Below are positions 16,778 through 22,536 of a DNA stretch of 28,965 nt, in pieces; position 1 is the stretch's first letter, and every line of letters begins with the position of its first letter. Made by a program: the position numbers and the translations under genes. The DNA comes from a virus, in the IMG/VR virus record IMGVR_UViG_3300019761_000117, positions 1-28,965 of that record; one strand, 5' to 3'. The notes under the pieces are model-generated. The model saw only the letters and a program-made list of their open reading frames with translations, had not been told where the DNA came from and made no database searches.

Positions 16778-16959
16778 TTTGCTCTTTCTAATTCTATTTC
16801 TTTTCCATATCCACGTATAATTGTTCTTTTAAACTGAGACTGATAATGTCTTTTCATAAGTGGATTACACCTTCTTAATATGGGTAATAATATCTTCTGA
16901 ACATCATTACTGCTTTTTATCTCAATTACCTCTGAAGAGTTAAAAATAAAAAGTTTCAA
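16774..16959 (-). CDS. Small unknown protein (61 aa, TTG start)
   Basis: A 61-residue basic protein (begins with a TTG codon; MKLFIFNSSEVIEIKSS). The C-terminal half is rich in Arg/Lys (RRCNPLMKRHYQSQFKR). No family recognised. Its stop overlaps the initiator start (ATGA), so it is likely co-translated with it. The start has only a weak GGTAAAG site. Function unknown. Confidence 0.5.
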   Translation of the reverse strand: MKLFIFNSSEVIEIKSSNDVQKILLPILRRCNPLMKRHYQSQFKRTIIRGYGKEIELERAK

Positions 16960-16977
16960 GGCTTTACCAACAGTTTG

Positions 16978-17187
16978 TTATAACACAAAATCTAAGTAGT
17001 AAACTTTGCAATTCTTACCATTTATCTTAGTAGGATAACTTTTCACTTCATGACCTCTATCATTCAATCTTTTTATCACTTGAGGCAATGATTTAATCTT
17101 CCATTTCTCCATTGCATCATCAGAAGTCAATTTGTTTCCCTCTTGAAGAAATTCTAAGACTTTTGTTATTTCAGGTTTTACACTCAT
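16978..17187 (-). CDS. Small helix-turn-helix protein
   Basis: A 69-residue protein with a winged-helix pattern: EITKVLEFLQEGNKLTSDDA, then MEKWKIKSLPQVIKRLNDRG as recognition helix region, then a short beta wing (VKSYPTKINGKNCKVYYL). Proteins like this in early phage operons are DNA-binding accessory factors for replication or control. Its ATG overlaps the TGA of a tiny upstream ORF. The specific role is not known. Confidence 0.7.
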   Translation of the reverse strand: MSVKPEITKVLEFLQEGNKLTSDDAMEKWKIKSLPQVIKRLNDRGHEVKSYPTKINGKNCKVYYLDFVL

Positions 17188-17243
17188 TTAACACCCTTTT
17201 TATTTGGAATCCATACTCTTCCATGACAAGTTCTATACCACAT
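17184..17243 (-). CDS. Putative 19-residue micro-protein
   Basis: ATG at 17243, two bases after the stop of the CII-like gene, reads MWYRTCHGRVWIPNKKGVK and stops with TGA overlapping the next ATG (ATGA). The exact fit between two genes, coupled at both ends, is the reason for listing it. Composition is basic and aromatic (two Trp, two Arg, three Lys), with no start site of its own other than coupling. It could be chance; function unknown. Confidence 0.4.
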   Translation of the reverse strand: MWYRTCHGRVWIPNKKGVK

Positions 17244-17245
17244 GA

Positions 17246-17743
17246 TTAATCCTTTGATAACTTAAAAGTTAAATCTTGTTTTAGTTGTTGCATTTCTTTT
17301 ATTGCATCATCTATTTCATTTGTTGCTTTTATTATTTCTCTATTAGTTAGAATTTCATCTGCAAGAGATTCTTTTGCTTCTTTCCAAGCTTCATTGAACT
17401 CTATCATTGCTTTATCAGCTTGATTGTTTATTTCACTTGCATTTTTATTAGTATCTATTACTTCAAGTTTTTGAATAGAAAAACCATGTTTTGAAGCAAA
17501 ATATTCTAAAGTAAGAAAATCCCCAGATAATTCTAAGTGATGATTCCAATCGGTAACTGTTATATCATGGTCAGGAGAAGAAGGTTTCATTTTTGCATCA
17601 AAAGTTGATTTGCTCATACCTAATTCATTGGCAGCTTCTTCTATGCTGAAACTATTATTTAACCTATCTTTATTAAATGATTTTCTAAAGACTGCTAAAA
17701 ACCTAGAGTCTTTTGATTCTTTCTTACAATGATATTTTTTCAT
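17246..17743 (-). CDS. CII-like regulator (Phage_CP76 type)
   Basis: A 165-residue protein. Residues about 31-60 have the pattern of the CP76/CII group: SIEEAANELGMSKSTFDAKM followed by P..P.H.ITV, then a second part LELSGDFLTLEYFASKHG at about 70-87, which is the most telling match. The C-terminal half is helical and charged. Proteins of this group act as transcription activators in lysis-lysogeny choice. It is the second gene of the left operon, next to the Cro-like gene, and overlaps it by 4 bases (ATGTCATGA), with an AAGGA site upstream. Confidence 0.65.
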   Translation of the reverse strand: MKKYHCKKESKDSRFLAVFRKSFNKDRLNNSFSIEEAANELGMSKSTFDAKMKPSSPDHDITVTDWNHHLELSGDFLTLEYFASKHGFSIQKLEVIDTNKNASEINNQADKAMIEFNEAWKEAKESLADEILTNREIIKATNEIDDAIKEMQQLKQDLTFKLSKD

Positions 17744-17970
17744 GACATTTTTCCTTCTTTGTGATGTTTACTTTTGTTTTTATTATTTGTTACACTTTCA
17801 ACAGAAAGAAAAGATTTGATGTCTTGCCATGCTGTAAAAGGTATATTGTGCTTTAAATTTAAGTTATACATTGTTTCATAAGATGGTCTCATTCTCCCAG
17901 CTAAAACTGATTTAATGCTATCTTCAGAATAATATTTATTTAAAATTTTTTTTAATTCTTTTCTTTCCAT
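17740..17970 (-). CDS. Cro-like small DNA-binding protein
   Basis: A 76-residue protein, divergent from the repressor and separated from it by three operator copies. It reads ILNKYYSEDSIKSVLAGRMR then PSYETMYNLNLKHNIPFTAW, which resembles a short Xre-type HTH (conserved G-R-M-R-P-S turn). The tail is basic (NNKNKSKHHKEGK). By position it is the Cro counterpart, expected to bind the same operators with other preference. No Shine-Dalgarno precedes the ATG and the first operator ends only 6 bases before it, so the message may be nearly leaderless. Confidence 0.65.
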   Translation of the reverse strand: MERKELKKILNKYYSEDSIKSVLAGRMRPSYETMYNLNLKHNIPFTAWQDIKSFLSVESVTNNKNKSKHHKEGKMS

Positions 17971-17975
17971 ATTCG

Positions 17976-18055
17976 AAGTGTAATATTATTACACTTAAAT
18001 AAAGCTTGATTAGTGTGTTTAAATTACACTAAGAGAAGTGTATAATAGATACACT
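17976..18055. promoter_or_regulatory. Left operator cluster (three AGTGT-N9-ACACT sites)
   Basis: Three 19-base sites: AGTGTAATATTATTACACT (17977-17995), AGTGTGTTTAAATTACACT (18012-18030) and AGTGTATAATAGATACACT (18037-18055). All fit AGTGT-N9-ACACT. The first is a perfect palindrome extending one base on each side. Centres are 35 and 25 bases apart. They fill the gap between the divergent Cro-like and repressor genes, like OR of lambda. Confidence 0.85.
18041..18046 (+). promoter_or_regulatory. Probable -10 of the repressor promoter
   Basis: TATAAT lies inside the third operator, 26 bases before the repressor ATG. No good -35 is seen (TTTAAA at the right distance), which is common in Campylobacterota. 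Because it is buried in the operator, the repressor should control its own synthesis by binding the third site. The repressor start is preceded by AAGGA. Confidence 0.6.
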
Positions 18056-18071
18056 AATAAAAAGGAAATAA

Positions 18072-18698
18072 ATGGCTTTCGATGGTGAATTCTTTGCAGA
18101 TCTAATTAATAAAAGAGGGTTGTCCTCGGAACAAATTCTTAATACTTTAAAAGAAGAATATAATATTGAGATAACTGAAAATACATTAAAATCTTATAGA
18201 AGAAAAAGTGGCAAGAATGCTACACCTTCGCTTGATAAATTAAAAGCTTTTGCTCAAATATTAAATGTAACTATAGACGAATTAGCAAATTCAAACCTAA
18301 ATATAAGACCTGTTAAACAAATTCCTTTGATTGGAAAATCATCATGTGGCAAACCTCAGAATTATGATTTAAATGGGCATGAACCTGTACCTATTTCTAT
18401 TGAATTATATAAAGATGGGATGTATGCTGTTGAAGCAGAAGGGGATAGTATGACGCCTAAAATAAATGAACGTGATTTAGTCTATTGTCAGCCAAATAGA
18501 ATTATTGATAATGGTAACATTGTTCATTATTGGTTAGATGGAGATAGTGGGATTAAAAAATATAAAATGAATGATGCAGGAACAATAATTTCACTGATAC
18601 CAATAAATCCATCTCATGAAATAATTACCATACATTGTGATGAAAAACATGAATTAATTATGTCCAGGGTTGTAGGTAAACTTGATAAAAATTTTTAA
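18072..18698 (+). CDS. CI-type repressor with S24 (LexA-like) self-cleavage domain
   Basis: A 208-residue repressor. Residues about 8-72 are an HTH domain (LSSEQILNTLKEEYNIEITE, TLKSYRRKSG). Residues 80-205 are the S24 domain, with cleavage bond probably Cys92-Gly93 (SSCGKP), catalytic Ser126 in EGDSMTPKI and catalytic Lys162 or Lys163 in GIKKYK. Cys-Gly bonds are also cut in UmuD. Such repressors cleave themselves when stimulated by RecA, so induction by DNA damage is expected. It should bind the AGTGT-N9-ACACT sites flanking this region. The ATG has an AAGGA site 6 bases upstream. Confidence 0.92.
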   Translation: MAFDGEFFADLINKRGLSSEQILNTLKEEYNIEITENTLKSYRRKSGKNATPSLDKLKAFAQILNVTIDELANSNLNIRPVKQIPLIGKSSCGKPQNYDLNGHEPVPISIELYKDGMYAVEAEGDSMTPKINERDLVYCQPNRIIDNGNIVHYWLDGDSGIKKYKMNDAGTIISLIPINPSHEIITIHCDEKHELIMSRVVGKLDKNF

Positions 18699-18720
18699 TA
18701 ATAGGAAAATTCCTATTATT
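18697..18720. terminator. Hairpin between convergent genes, possible bidirectional terminator
   Basis: A 10-11 bp perfect inverted repeat, AATAATAGGA and TCCTATTATT, spans the stop codons of the repressor and of the convergent nuclease-like gene. It is A+T-rich and lacks a clean U-tract on the plus strand, while on the minus strand AAAAATTTTT follows the stem. It probably ends both transcripts, weakly. Confidence 0.5.
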
Positions 18721-19777
18721 CTTCAAATCTACTTATTACTTTTTGAAGTTCTGACTTATAATTATAAATATCTTCAACTTTTTCTAATGTAAATTTTTCT
18801 TCTTTTTTATCTTCAATATGTATTGAAATATATTTTTGTTTTGTATTGAAAAGTAATCGACAAACCCATTTTCTATTATTATTGTCTAATAGTACCCCGA
18901 AATAACTCTTTGTGTCTCTTGCATAAATTCTATCAAGAGAAATATTTTCTGCTAAAATTGATTTGACAATAAAAAAGCCTTGAAGTTCTTCTTCTGTAGT
19001 TTCTATTCCATTATCATCGATATCATTTTTATTATTTTCTTCTTGTTCATTATGTATTTCAACATTTAATTTTGTTCTCAATGAGTTTATTTTGTCTTGT
19101 GCCAAATCAGTTACGACTTCTGAGAATGCAATTTTTATATAACTTTTAAACTCATCTAAAACATTTTGTCTCAATGATTTATCAGTTAATTGTGAAGCAA
19201 ATAACCTTGCGAAATCATCAGATGGTTCTTTTGTTTCTCTCTTAAATATAGATTTAATTCCGGCAATATATTTTTTGTTACCTGCACTTGCAATAATATT
19301 ATCTATGTCAAAATTACTATTTTTGAATTTTTCTAATTCTTTTATATCTCTATCTTTCAATTCTAGTAAGTTAAAACTAAAGAAAGGTGTTCTATCCATT
19401 TTATTTGTTTTTTCTAAATCTGTGAATATTTTGTATTCTATTCCATTTGTTAGAATTGCGAATCTACATTCTGTAACTGTAAAATATCTTTCTAATTGTG
19501 TAGCATGATTATCTAAATTTTGATTATGGCACTTAGCTTCGATAAGTATTAAAGGTTCATTATTATGCATAATTGCATAATCTACTTTTTCATTTTTCTT
19601 TTTACTAATATCTGCAGTAAATTCTGGTATCACTACAGTGGGGTTAAATATATCGTATCCTAATAAACTAATGAAAGGCATGATAAAGGAGTGTTTTGTC
19701 GCTTCTTCTGTTACAACACTTTCCCTTAAGTCAACAATTCTTTGAGATAAATTTTTTATTTGCTCTTGAAATTCCAT
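18716..19777 (-). CDS. PD-(D/E)XK nuclease-like protein (type I HsdR-N / COG4748-like), in the immunity region
   Basis: A 353-residue protein. The N-terminal half has a PD-(D/E)XK core: Asp66 in KVDYAI, then Glu80-Ala-Lys82 in LILIEAKCHN, followed by Q94xxxY98 (TQLERYF), the accessory motif of RecB-like nucleases. Residues about 17-50 (VTEEATKHSFIMPFISLLGYD) are the usual opening of this restriction-nuclease-like group. The C-terminal part (about 245-350) is a separate beta-rich domain of unknown role with an acidic linker before it. It has no helicase domain. It lies between the two operator clusters, converging on the repressor, so it can be expressed in a lysogen. That place is used for exclusion genes such as lambda rex; a defence role is inference. 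It starts with an AGGAG site. Confidence 0.75.
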   Translation of the reverse strand: MEFQEQIKNLSQRIVDLRESVVTEEATKHSFIMPFISLLGYDIFNPTVVIPEFTADISKKKNEKVDYAIMHNNEPLILIEAKCHNQNLDNHATQLERYFTVTECRFAILTNGIEYKIFTDLEKTNKMDRTPFFSFNLLELKDRDIKELEKFKNSNFDIDNIIASAGNKKYIAGIKSIFKRETKEPSDDFARLFASQLTDKSLRQNVLDEFKSYIKIAFSEVVTDLAQDKINSLRTKLNVEIHNEQEENNKNDIDDNGIETTEEELQGFFIVKSILAENISLDRIYARDTKSYFGVLLDNNNRKWVCRLLFNTKQKYISIHIEDKKEEKFTLEKVEDIYNYKSELQKVISRFEE

Positions 19778-19782
19778 AAATT

Positions 19783-19807
19783 CTCCTTTTGTATTATTCT
19801 TATTATA
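19783..19807 (-). promoter_or_regulatory. Probable promoter -10 and ribosome site of the nuclease-like gene
   Basis: On the minus strand TATAAT occupies 19807-19802, and AGGAG occupies 19787-19783, five bases before the ATG at 19777. This -10 lies outside the operator copies (nearest operator starts at 19852), so the gene could be transcribed in the lysogenic state, either constitutively or with partial control from the operators. Confidence 0.55.
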
Positions 19808-19851
19808 CTAAAAAAATATAAATTAAATGCTTTTTTTAATTATATTTATAT

Positions 19852-19905
19852 AGTGTAATATAAATACACTATATAAGTTATATTTAAGTGTACTTATATT
19901 ACACT
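19852..19905. promoter_or_regulatory. Right operator cluster (two AGTGT-N9-ACACT sites)
   Basis: Two 19-base sites: AGTGTAATATAAATACACT (19852-19870) and AGTGTACTTATATTACACT (19887-19905). Both match the sites beside the repressor, and their centres are 35 bases apart, the same as the first two sites of the left cluster. TATATT inside the second site could be the -10 of a rightward promoter for the plus-strand early genes. This is the counterpart of lambda OL. Confidence 0.82.
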
Positions 19906-20275
19906 TCTTTCACAGCTTATCAAATAGCTTAAGTTTTTTTAAAACCCACTGTTCAAATCCTTTTATAATAAATATGAAAATAAAAGCATATTTATTAGCA
20001 TATTTATTAGCATATATATTACATATAGAATATGTAAAGGTATCACACGATGAAATGTCGTAAAGAATATTTGTGAAGGTATTTTACAAATGTGATTTGA
20101 GTTTATTGAGGTATTGCGCAGCACACCAAGAAAAGAAAGTGTTGGAACTGTATTTATGTTTGAGTTACCAAGTTAGGTAATTCAATAGTGAATATCTATG
20201 TTAAATGTGATATAACAACTTTTTTTAAGTTGCAACCTTATATATTTTTACTATTAAAAAAAGGAGAAACGTATA
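19906..20275. other. Long leader region without gene
   Basis: About 370 bases between the right operators and the first plus-strand gene. No convincing ORF was found. It contains the 12-base tandem repeats at 19986-20021, three AGGTAT words at 20038, 20077 and 20109, and a weak hairpin CAACTT/AAGTTG (20216-20232). The end carries AGGAG before the next ATG. Likely an untranslated leader of the rightward transcript; an antitermination or regulatory RNA role is possible but not shown. Confidence 0.5.
19986..20021. repeat. Three tandem 12-base repeats
   Basis: GCATATTTATTA occurs at 19986-19997 and 19998-20009, followed by GCATATATATTA at 20010-20021. The tract is downstream of the right operators. 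It may be a binding site or an A+T-rich unwinding sequence, or slippage product. Confidence 0.7.
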
Positions 20276-20467
20276 ATGTTTAAATATTTAAAACTATTTA
20301 TGAGAGGAACTGATATTTTACTTGGTAATAGAAAAGTTGAAATACAGAGAAAAAAAACATTGGATATAAAAAAAGAAATAAGACTTGCTAGAAGTGTTAG
20401 AAAGTTAAATATGCTACAAAGGTCTTCTTGTAAAATCAGAAGAATTACTAATGAGGCATTATCTTAA
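20276..20467 (+). CDS. Small basic unknown protein (63 aa)
   Basis: A 63-residue very basic protein (MFKYLKLFMRGTDILLGNRK, then KKEIRLARSVRKLNMLQRSS). No family recognised. It has a strong AGGAG site 9 bases before the ATG and is followed by two terminators, so it is a single-gene unit, the first rightward product after the operators. By place and charge it could bind nucleic acid or regulate transcription, as N-like antiterminators do, but no sequence similarity supports that. Confidence 0.65.
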   Translation: MFKYLKLFMRGTDILLGNRKVEIQRKKTLDIKKEIRLARSVRKLNMLQRSSCKIRRITNEALS

Positions 20468-20484
20468 ATAATACATTAAAATTT

Positions 20485-20516
20485 AAAAAGCTATGACTTC
20501 GGCTATAGCTTTTTTT
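20485..20516 (+). terminator. Strong intrinsic terminator
   Basis: A 10-bp stem, AAAAAGCTAT (20485-20494) with ATAGCTTTTT (20505-20514), loop GACTTCGGCT, then a T-run to 20516. It follows the 63-aa gene by 17 bases. Confidence 0.85.
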
Positions 20517-20532
20517 ATGCTTAACAACTTTG

Positions 20533-20567
20533 AAAGGTTAGATATTGATTTATCTAGCCTTTTTTTA
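20533..20567 (+). terminator. Second intrinsic terminator
   Basis: A 12-bp stem with one G-U pair, AAAGGTTAGATA (20533-20544) with TATCTAGCCTTT (20551-20562), 6-base loop, then a T-run. It follows the first terminator directly, making a double stop. Confidence 0.82.
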
Positions 20568-20578
20568 TGCCTAAAATA

Positions 20579-20683
20579 ATATCCATCTAAAAGCCCAAGA
20601 ATTTAAAATTAAAATCAAACAAAAAACAAAGTAAAAAATCCATTAGAAAAGGAGTTTCTTTTTTTGGGTTTTTACATGGATAT
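20579..20683. repeat. 105-base region bounded by a 20-bp imperfect inverted repeat
   Basis: The arm ATATCCATCTAAAAGCCCAA (20579-20598) pairs with TTGGGTTTTTACATGGATAT (20664-20683) with one mismatch and one G-U pair. The loop is 65 bases, A-rich, and contains an AAGGAG that has no start codon at a fitting distance. It precedes a run of micro-ORFs. It may be a folded leader RNA or a tiny non-autonomous element; no target duplication is evident. Confidence 0.6.
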
Positions 20684-20710
20684 CAAAAATTGAAAAGATA
20701 AGGAGAATTT

Positions 20711-20797
20711 ATGGAGTTGACAGGGCAAGCAGTTATTTTTGGGTTTATAGTCGTTTTATTCGCTTATGATTTTATAAAACTTGAGGAATGGCTATGA
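20711..20797 (+). CDS. 28-residue membrane micro-protein
   Basis: ATG at 20711 has AGGAG at 20701-20705. The product MELTGQAVIFGFIVVLFAYD plus FIKLEEWL has one hydrophobic helix (residues about 6-20) and a charged end, as in small membrane proteins. Its TGA overlaps the next ATG (ATGA). The ribosome site and the coupled chain support expression. Function unknown. Confidence 0.6.
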   Translation: MELTGQAVIFGFIVVLFAYDFIKLEEWL

Positions 20798-20853
20798 AAA
20801 CTAAATTTTTAATAACATCAGCATTTGGAAAAAGAAGTAGGGATAAAAAATGA
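20794..20853 (+). CDS. 19-residue basic micro-protein
   Basis: The short frame MKTKFLITSAFGKRSRDKK overlaps its upstream neighbour by ATGA and ends in ATGA with the next gene. It may be a real small protein or a coupling leader that keeps ribosomes moving to the 84-aa gene. Basic C-terminus; no family. Confidence 0.45.
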   Translation: MKTKFLITSAFGKRSRDKK

Positions 20854-21104
20854 GTGAATCTAGCAGCATAATAAAAGGTCCTGTTCTCACTCAAAAATAT
20901 GAACTAAAGAAATTGGGAGTTTTAAAAGATGAAATCGAAATCATATTACCAACAAAAGAGGATATTAAAAATAGCGATACCTTGTATATTTTTATTGAAG
21001 ATAAGTTTGGTAATAAGCAGTTTATTCCTATTGATTGTAGAAAAATAAAAGAGTTTGTAATACTTACAAATAAAGAAGAAGCTATAAAAAAATGCAGCAA
21101 GTAA
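20850..21104 (+). CDS. Unknown protein (84 aa)
   Basis: An 84-residue protein starting MSESSSIIKGPVLTQKYELK. It appears to be a small mixed alpha/beta domain (KDEIEIILPTKEDIKNSD, then LYIFIEDKFGNKQFIPIDC). No family recognised. It is translated in a coupled chain after the two micro-ORFs and is followed by a strong terminator, so the three form one small operon. Confidence 0.65.
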   Translation: MSESSSIIKGPVLTQKYELKKLGVLKDEIEIILPTKEDIKNSDTLYIFIEDKFGNKQFIPIDCRKIKEFVILTNKEEAIKKCSK

Positions 21105-21114
21105 TTTCATAGAG

Positions 21115-21150
21115 ATATGTCAACGACATCAATGTTGTTGACATATTTTT
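21115..21150 (+). terminator. Strong intrinsic terminator
   Basis: A 14-bp stem with one G-U pair, ATATGTCAACGACA (21115-21128) with TGTTGTTGACATAT (21133-21146), loop TCAA, then a T-run to 21150. It lies 10 bases after the 84-aa gene and separates it from the next pair. Confidence 0.85.
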
Positions 21151-21184
21151 ACTGAGGAATACTCAAAAAAATAAAGGAGACAAA

Positions 21185-21505
21185 ATGTCAGTGAATGAAA
21201 TTGTACCAAGTGAAATTGAATCACTTATTGAAGCAATGAAAAGTGTGGGAGGGGGTGAGCTTACTCAGCAAGCAGCAAATAATTTGCAAAAAGCTGTAAA
21301 GGCAACAATGATAGAAGGAAAGAAATCAACAATTACAATTACTCTTGGAATCATTAGAACAAATGAAGAGATGATTACTATTGAAGGAACTACAAAAGCA
21401 ACTCTTCCTACTCCCAAAATATCAGGTGCATTTTTTGTTAATAAACAAAGCTATTTGCCAACTAGAAACAGACCAGACCAGGCTGTAATTGATTTTAATA
21501 AATAA
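21185..21505 (+). CDS. Conserved phage protein partnered with a DUF2303-like gene (106 aa)
   Basis: A 106-residue protein. The segment AVKATMIEGKKSTITITLGI resembles small phage proteins (GKKG.(L/V)T..(L/I).(I/V)) that are commonly found next to DUF2303 genes in proteobacterial phages. The end is R..PDQ. Function is unknown even in the known members. It has a good AAGGAG site and is followed after 9 bases by its partner. The link to that group is my recognition of pattern and neighbourhood and not a search result. Confidence 0.55.
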   Translation: MSVNEIVPSEIESLIEAMKSVGGGELTQQAANNLQKAVKATMIEGKKSTITITLGIIRTNEEMITIEGTTKATLPTPKISGAFFVNKQSYLPTRNRPDQAVIDFNK

Positions 21506-21514
21506 GGAATTAAT

Positions 21515-22291
21515 ATGTTAGATAATGTTTTAGATAAGTTTATAGGTTTCTTTCAAAAACCAACCCACGTTTTGACAAATGGCGTTGAAATTCAACATAA
21601 AGACTATTCAACAGTTAAAAAAGGTAAAAACTTCGCTTTACCTATTGAAAGAAATGTAATCAATCAATCAATTATAAATAAATATGATTTTATTGAATTT
21701 ATTAATGAATACAAAAATGATCAAACAAAAATCTTTTATACTGAAAATATTGTTCAAGCTATTTTTAACTACCCAACTGTTGAAAAAGCAGACCATGAAG
21801 ATAGTTATGTGAGAATGGAACTTCAAAAGACAAAAGATTTTATTGTATTTCAATCTTCTTTAGAAGATGATTTGACACAAAAGCAATTAATTAGAATACT
21901 AAAAAGGCTTGAACCTTGCATTGTTGGTTTTGATAATAAAAAAGTTGATGATATGGATATTATTGAAGTTGCTGAAAATCTCCAATCCACAAAAAACATC
22001 CAAAGCGTCCAAAGAAATTCATCTCAAGCTTTTATGATAGATGCAGAAGTAAAAGCCGGAAATGGAAACTTTACAGTGCCAAGATATATTAACTTTGAAA
22101 TGCCTATTTATAAAAATGATTTAAAGATTATTGCTAAATTTGATGTTGAGCTATTCCTTTCTGCAAATGAAGGAAACTTTACTGCAAATCTAGTTTGTTA
22201 TAAATTGGAGCAAACACTTGAAGAAACAGTAAGAGAGCTTACAAAACAAGTTTGTGAAGGTTGTGAAGGAGTTGAGTCCTTTATGGTTTAA
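21515..22291 (+). CDS. DUF2303-like protein (YfdQ group)
   Basis: A 258-residue protein. The order of features fits DUF2303: an N-terminal segment with DYSTVKKGKNFALPIE, then a helix FIEFINEYKNDQTKIFY (about 67-83), then a stretch with a conserved acid/His pair (KADHEDSYVRMELQKTKDF). The C-terminal part is beta-rich. DUF2303 proteins of phages have no known activity but are often encoded close to recombination genes. It makes a two-gene unit with the preceding protein. Family call is moderate because similarity is read by eye. Confidence 0.5.
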   Translation: MLDNVLDKFIGFFQKPTHVLTNGVEIQHKDYSTVKKGKNFALPIERNVINQSIINKYDFIEFINEYKNDQTKIFYTENIVQAIFNYPTVEKADHEDSYVRMELQKTKDFIVFQSSLEDDLTQKQLIRILKRLEPCIVGFDNKKVDDMDIIEVAENLQSTKNIQSVQRNSSQAFMIDAEVKAGNGNFTVPRYINFEMPIYKNDLKIIAKFDVELFLSANEGNFTANLVCYKLEQTLEETVRELTKQVCEGCEGVESFMV

Positions 22292-22536
22292 CATCTACCA
22301 AGTTTTACTAATCAAAGTAATTCTTGGCTAGGTGTTAAAATCTCTAACCTACCAAAAACAAAAATAGAATTTTAATACCTATTTTAACTATCAGCAAGTA
22401 GTTAATTATAGATCAACATAGAGTCTCGCTACTTCATCAAATTAGCATTAATAACTTCTTCCAACCTCTATGTTGATTTTAATTTCATTCAAGTAGTTAA
22501 AGACTATTTAAATGAGAACTAATCAAAGGAAAAACT
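22287..22536. other. Structured non-coding region between genes
   Basis: No ORF of note. A long imperfect stem joins TTTAACATCTACCAAG (22287-22302) to CTTGGCTAGGTGTTAAA (22323-22339), and a perfect 12-bp stem joins ATCAACATAGAG (22412-22423) to CTCTATGTTGAT (22466-22477) across a 42-base loop. The direct repeat CAAGTAGTTAA occurs at 22395-22405 and 22490-22500, flanking the second stem. It may be a regulatory RNA or small inserted element. Confidence 0.55.

Noticed and set aside
19986-20021. CRISPR-like repeat array
   Set aside because: Copies are 12 bases, directly adjacent, without spacers.
20038-20114. Three AGGTAT words as a regulatory repeat
   Set aside because: Short word and unequal spacing (39 and 32 bases); may be chance in this composition.
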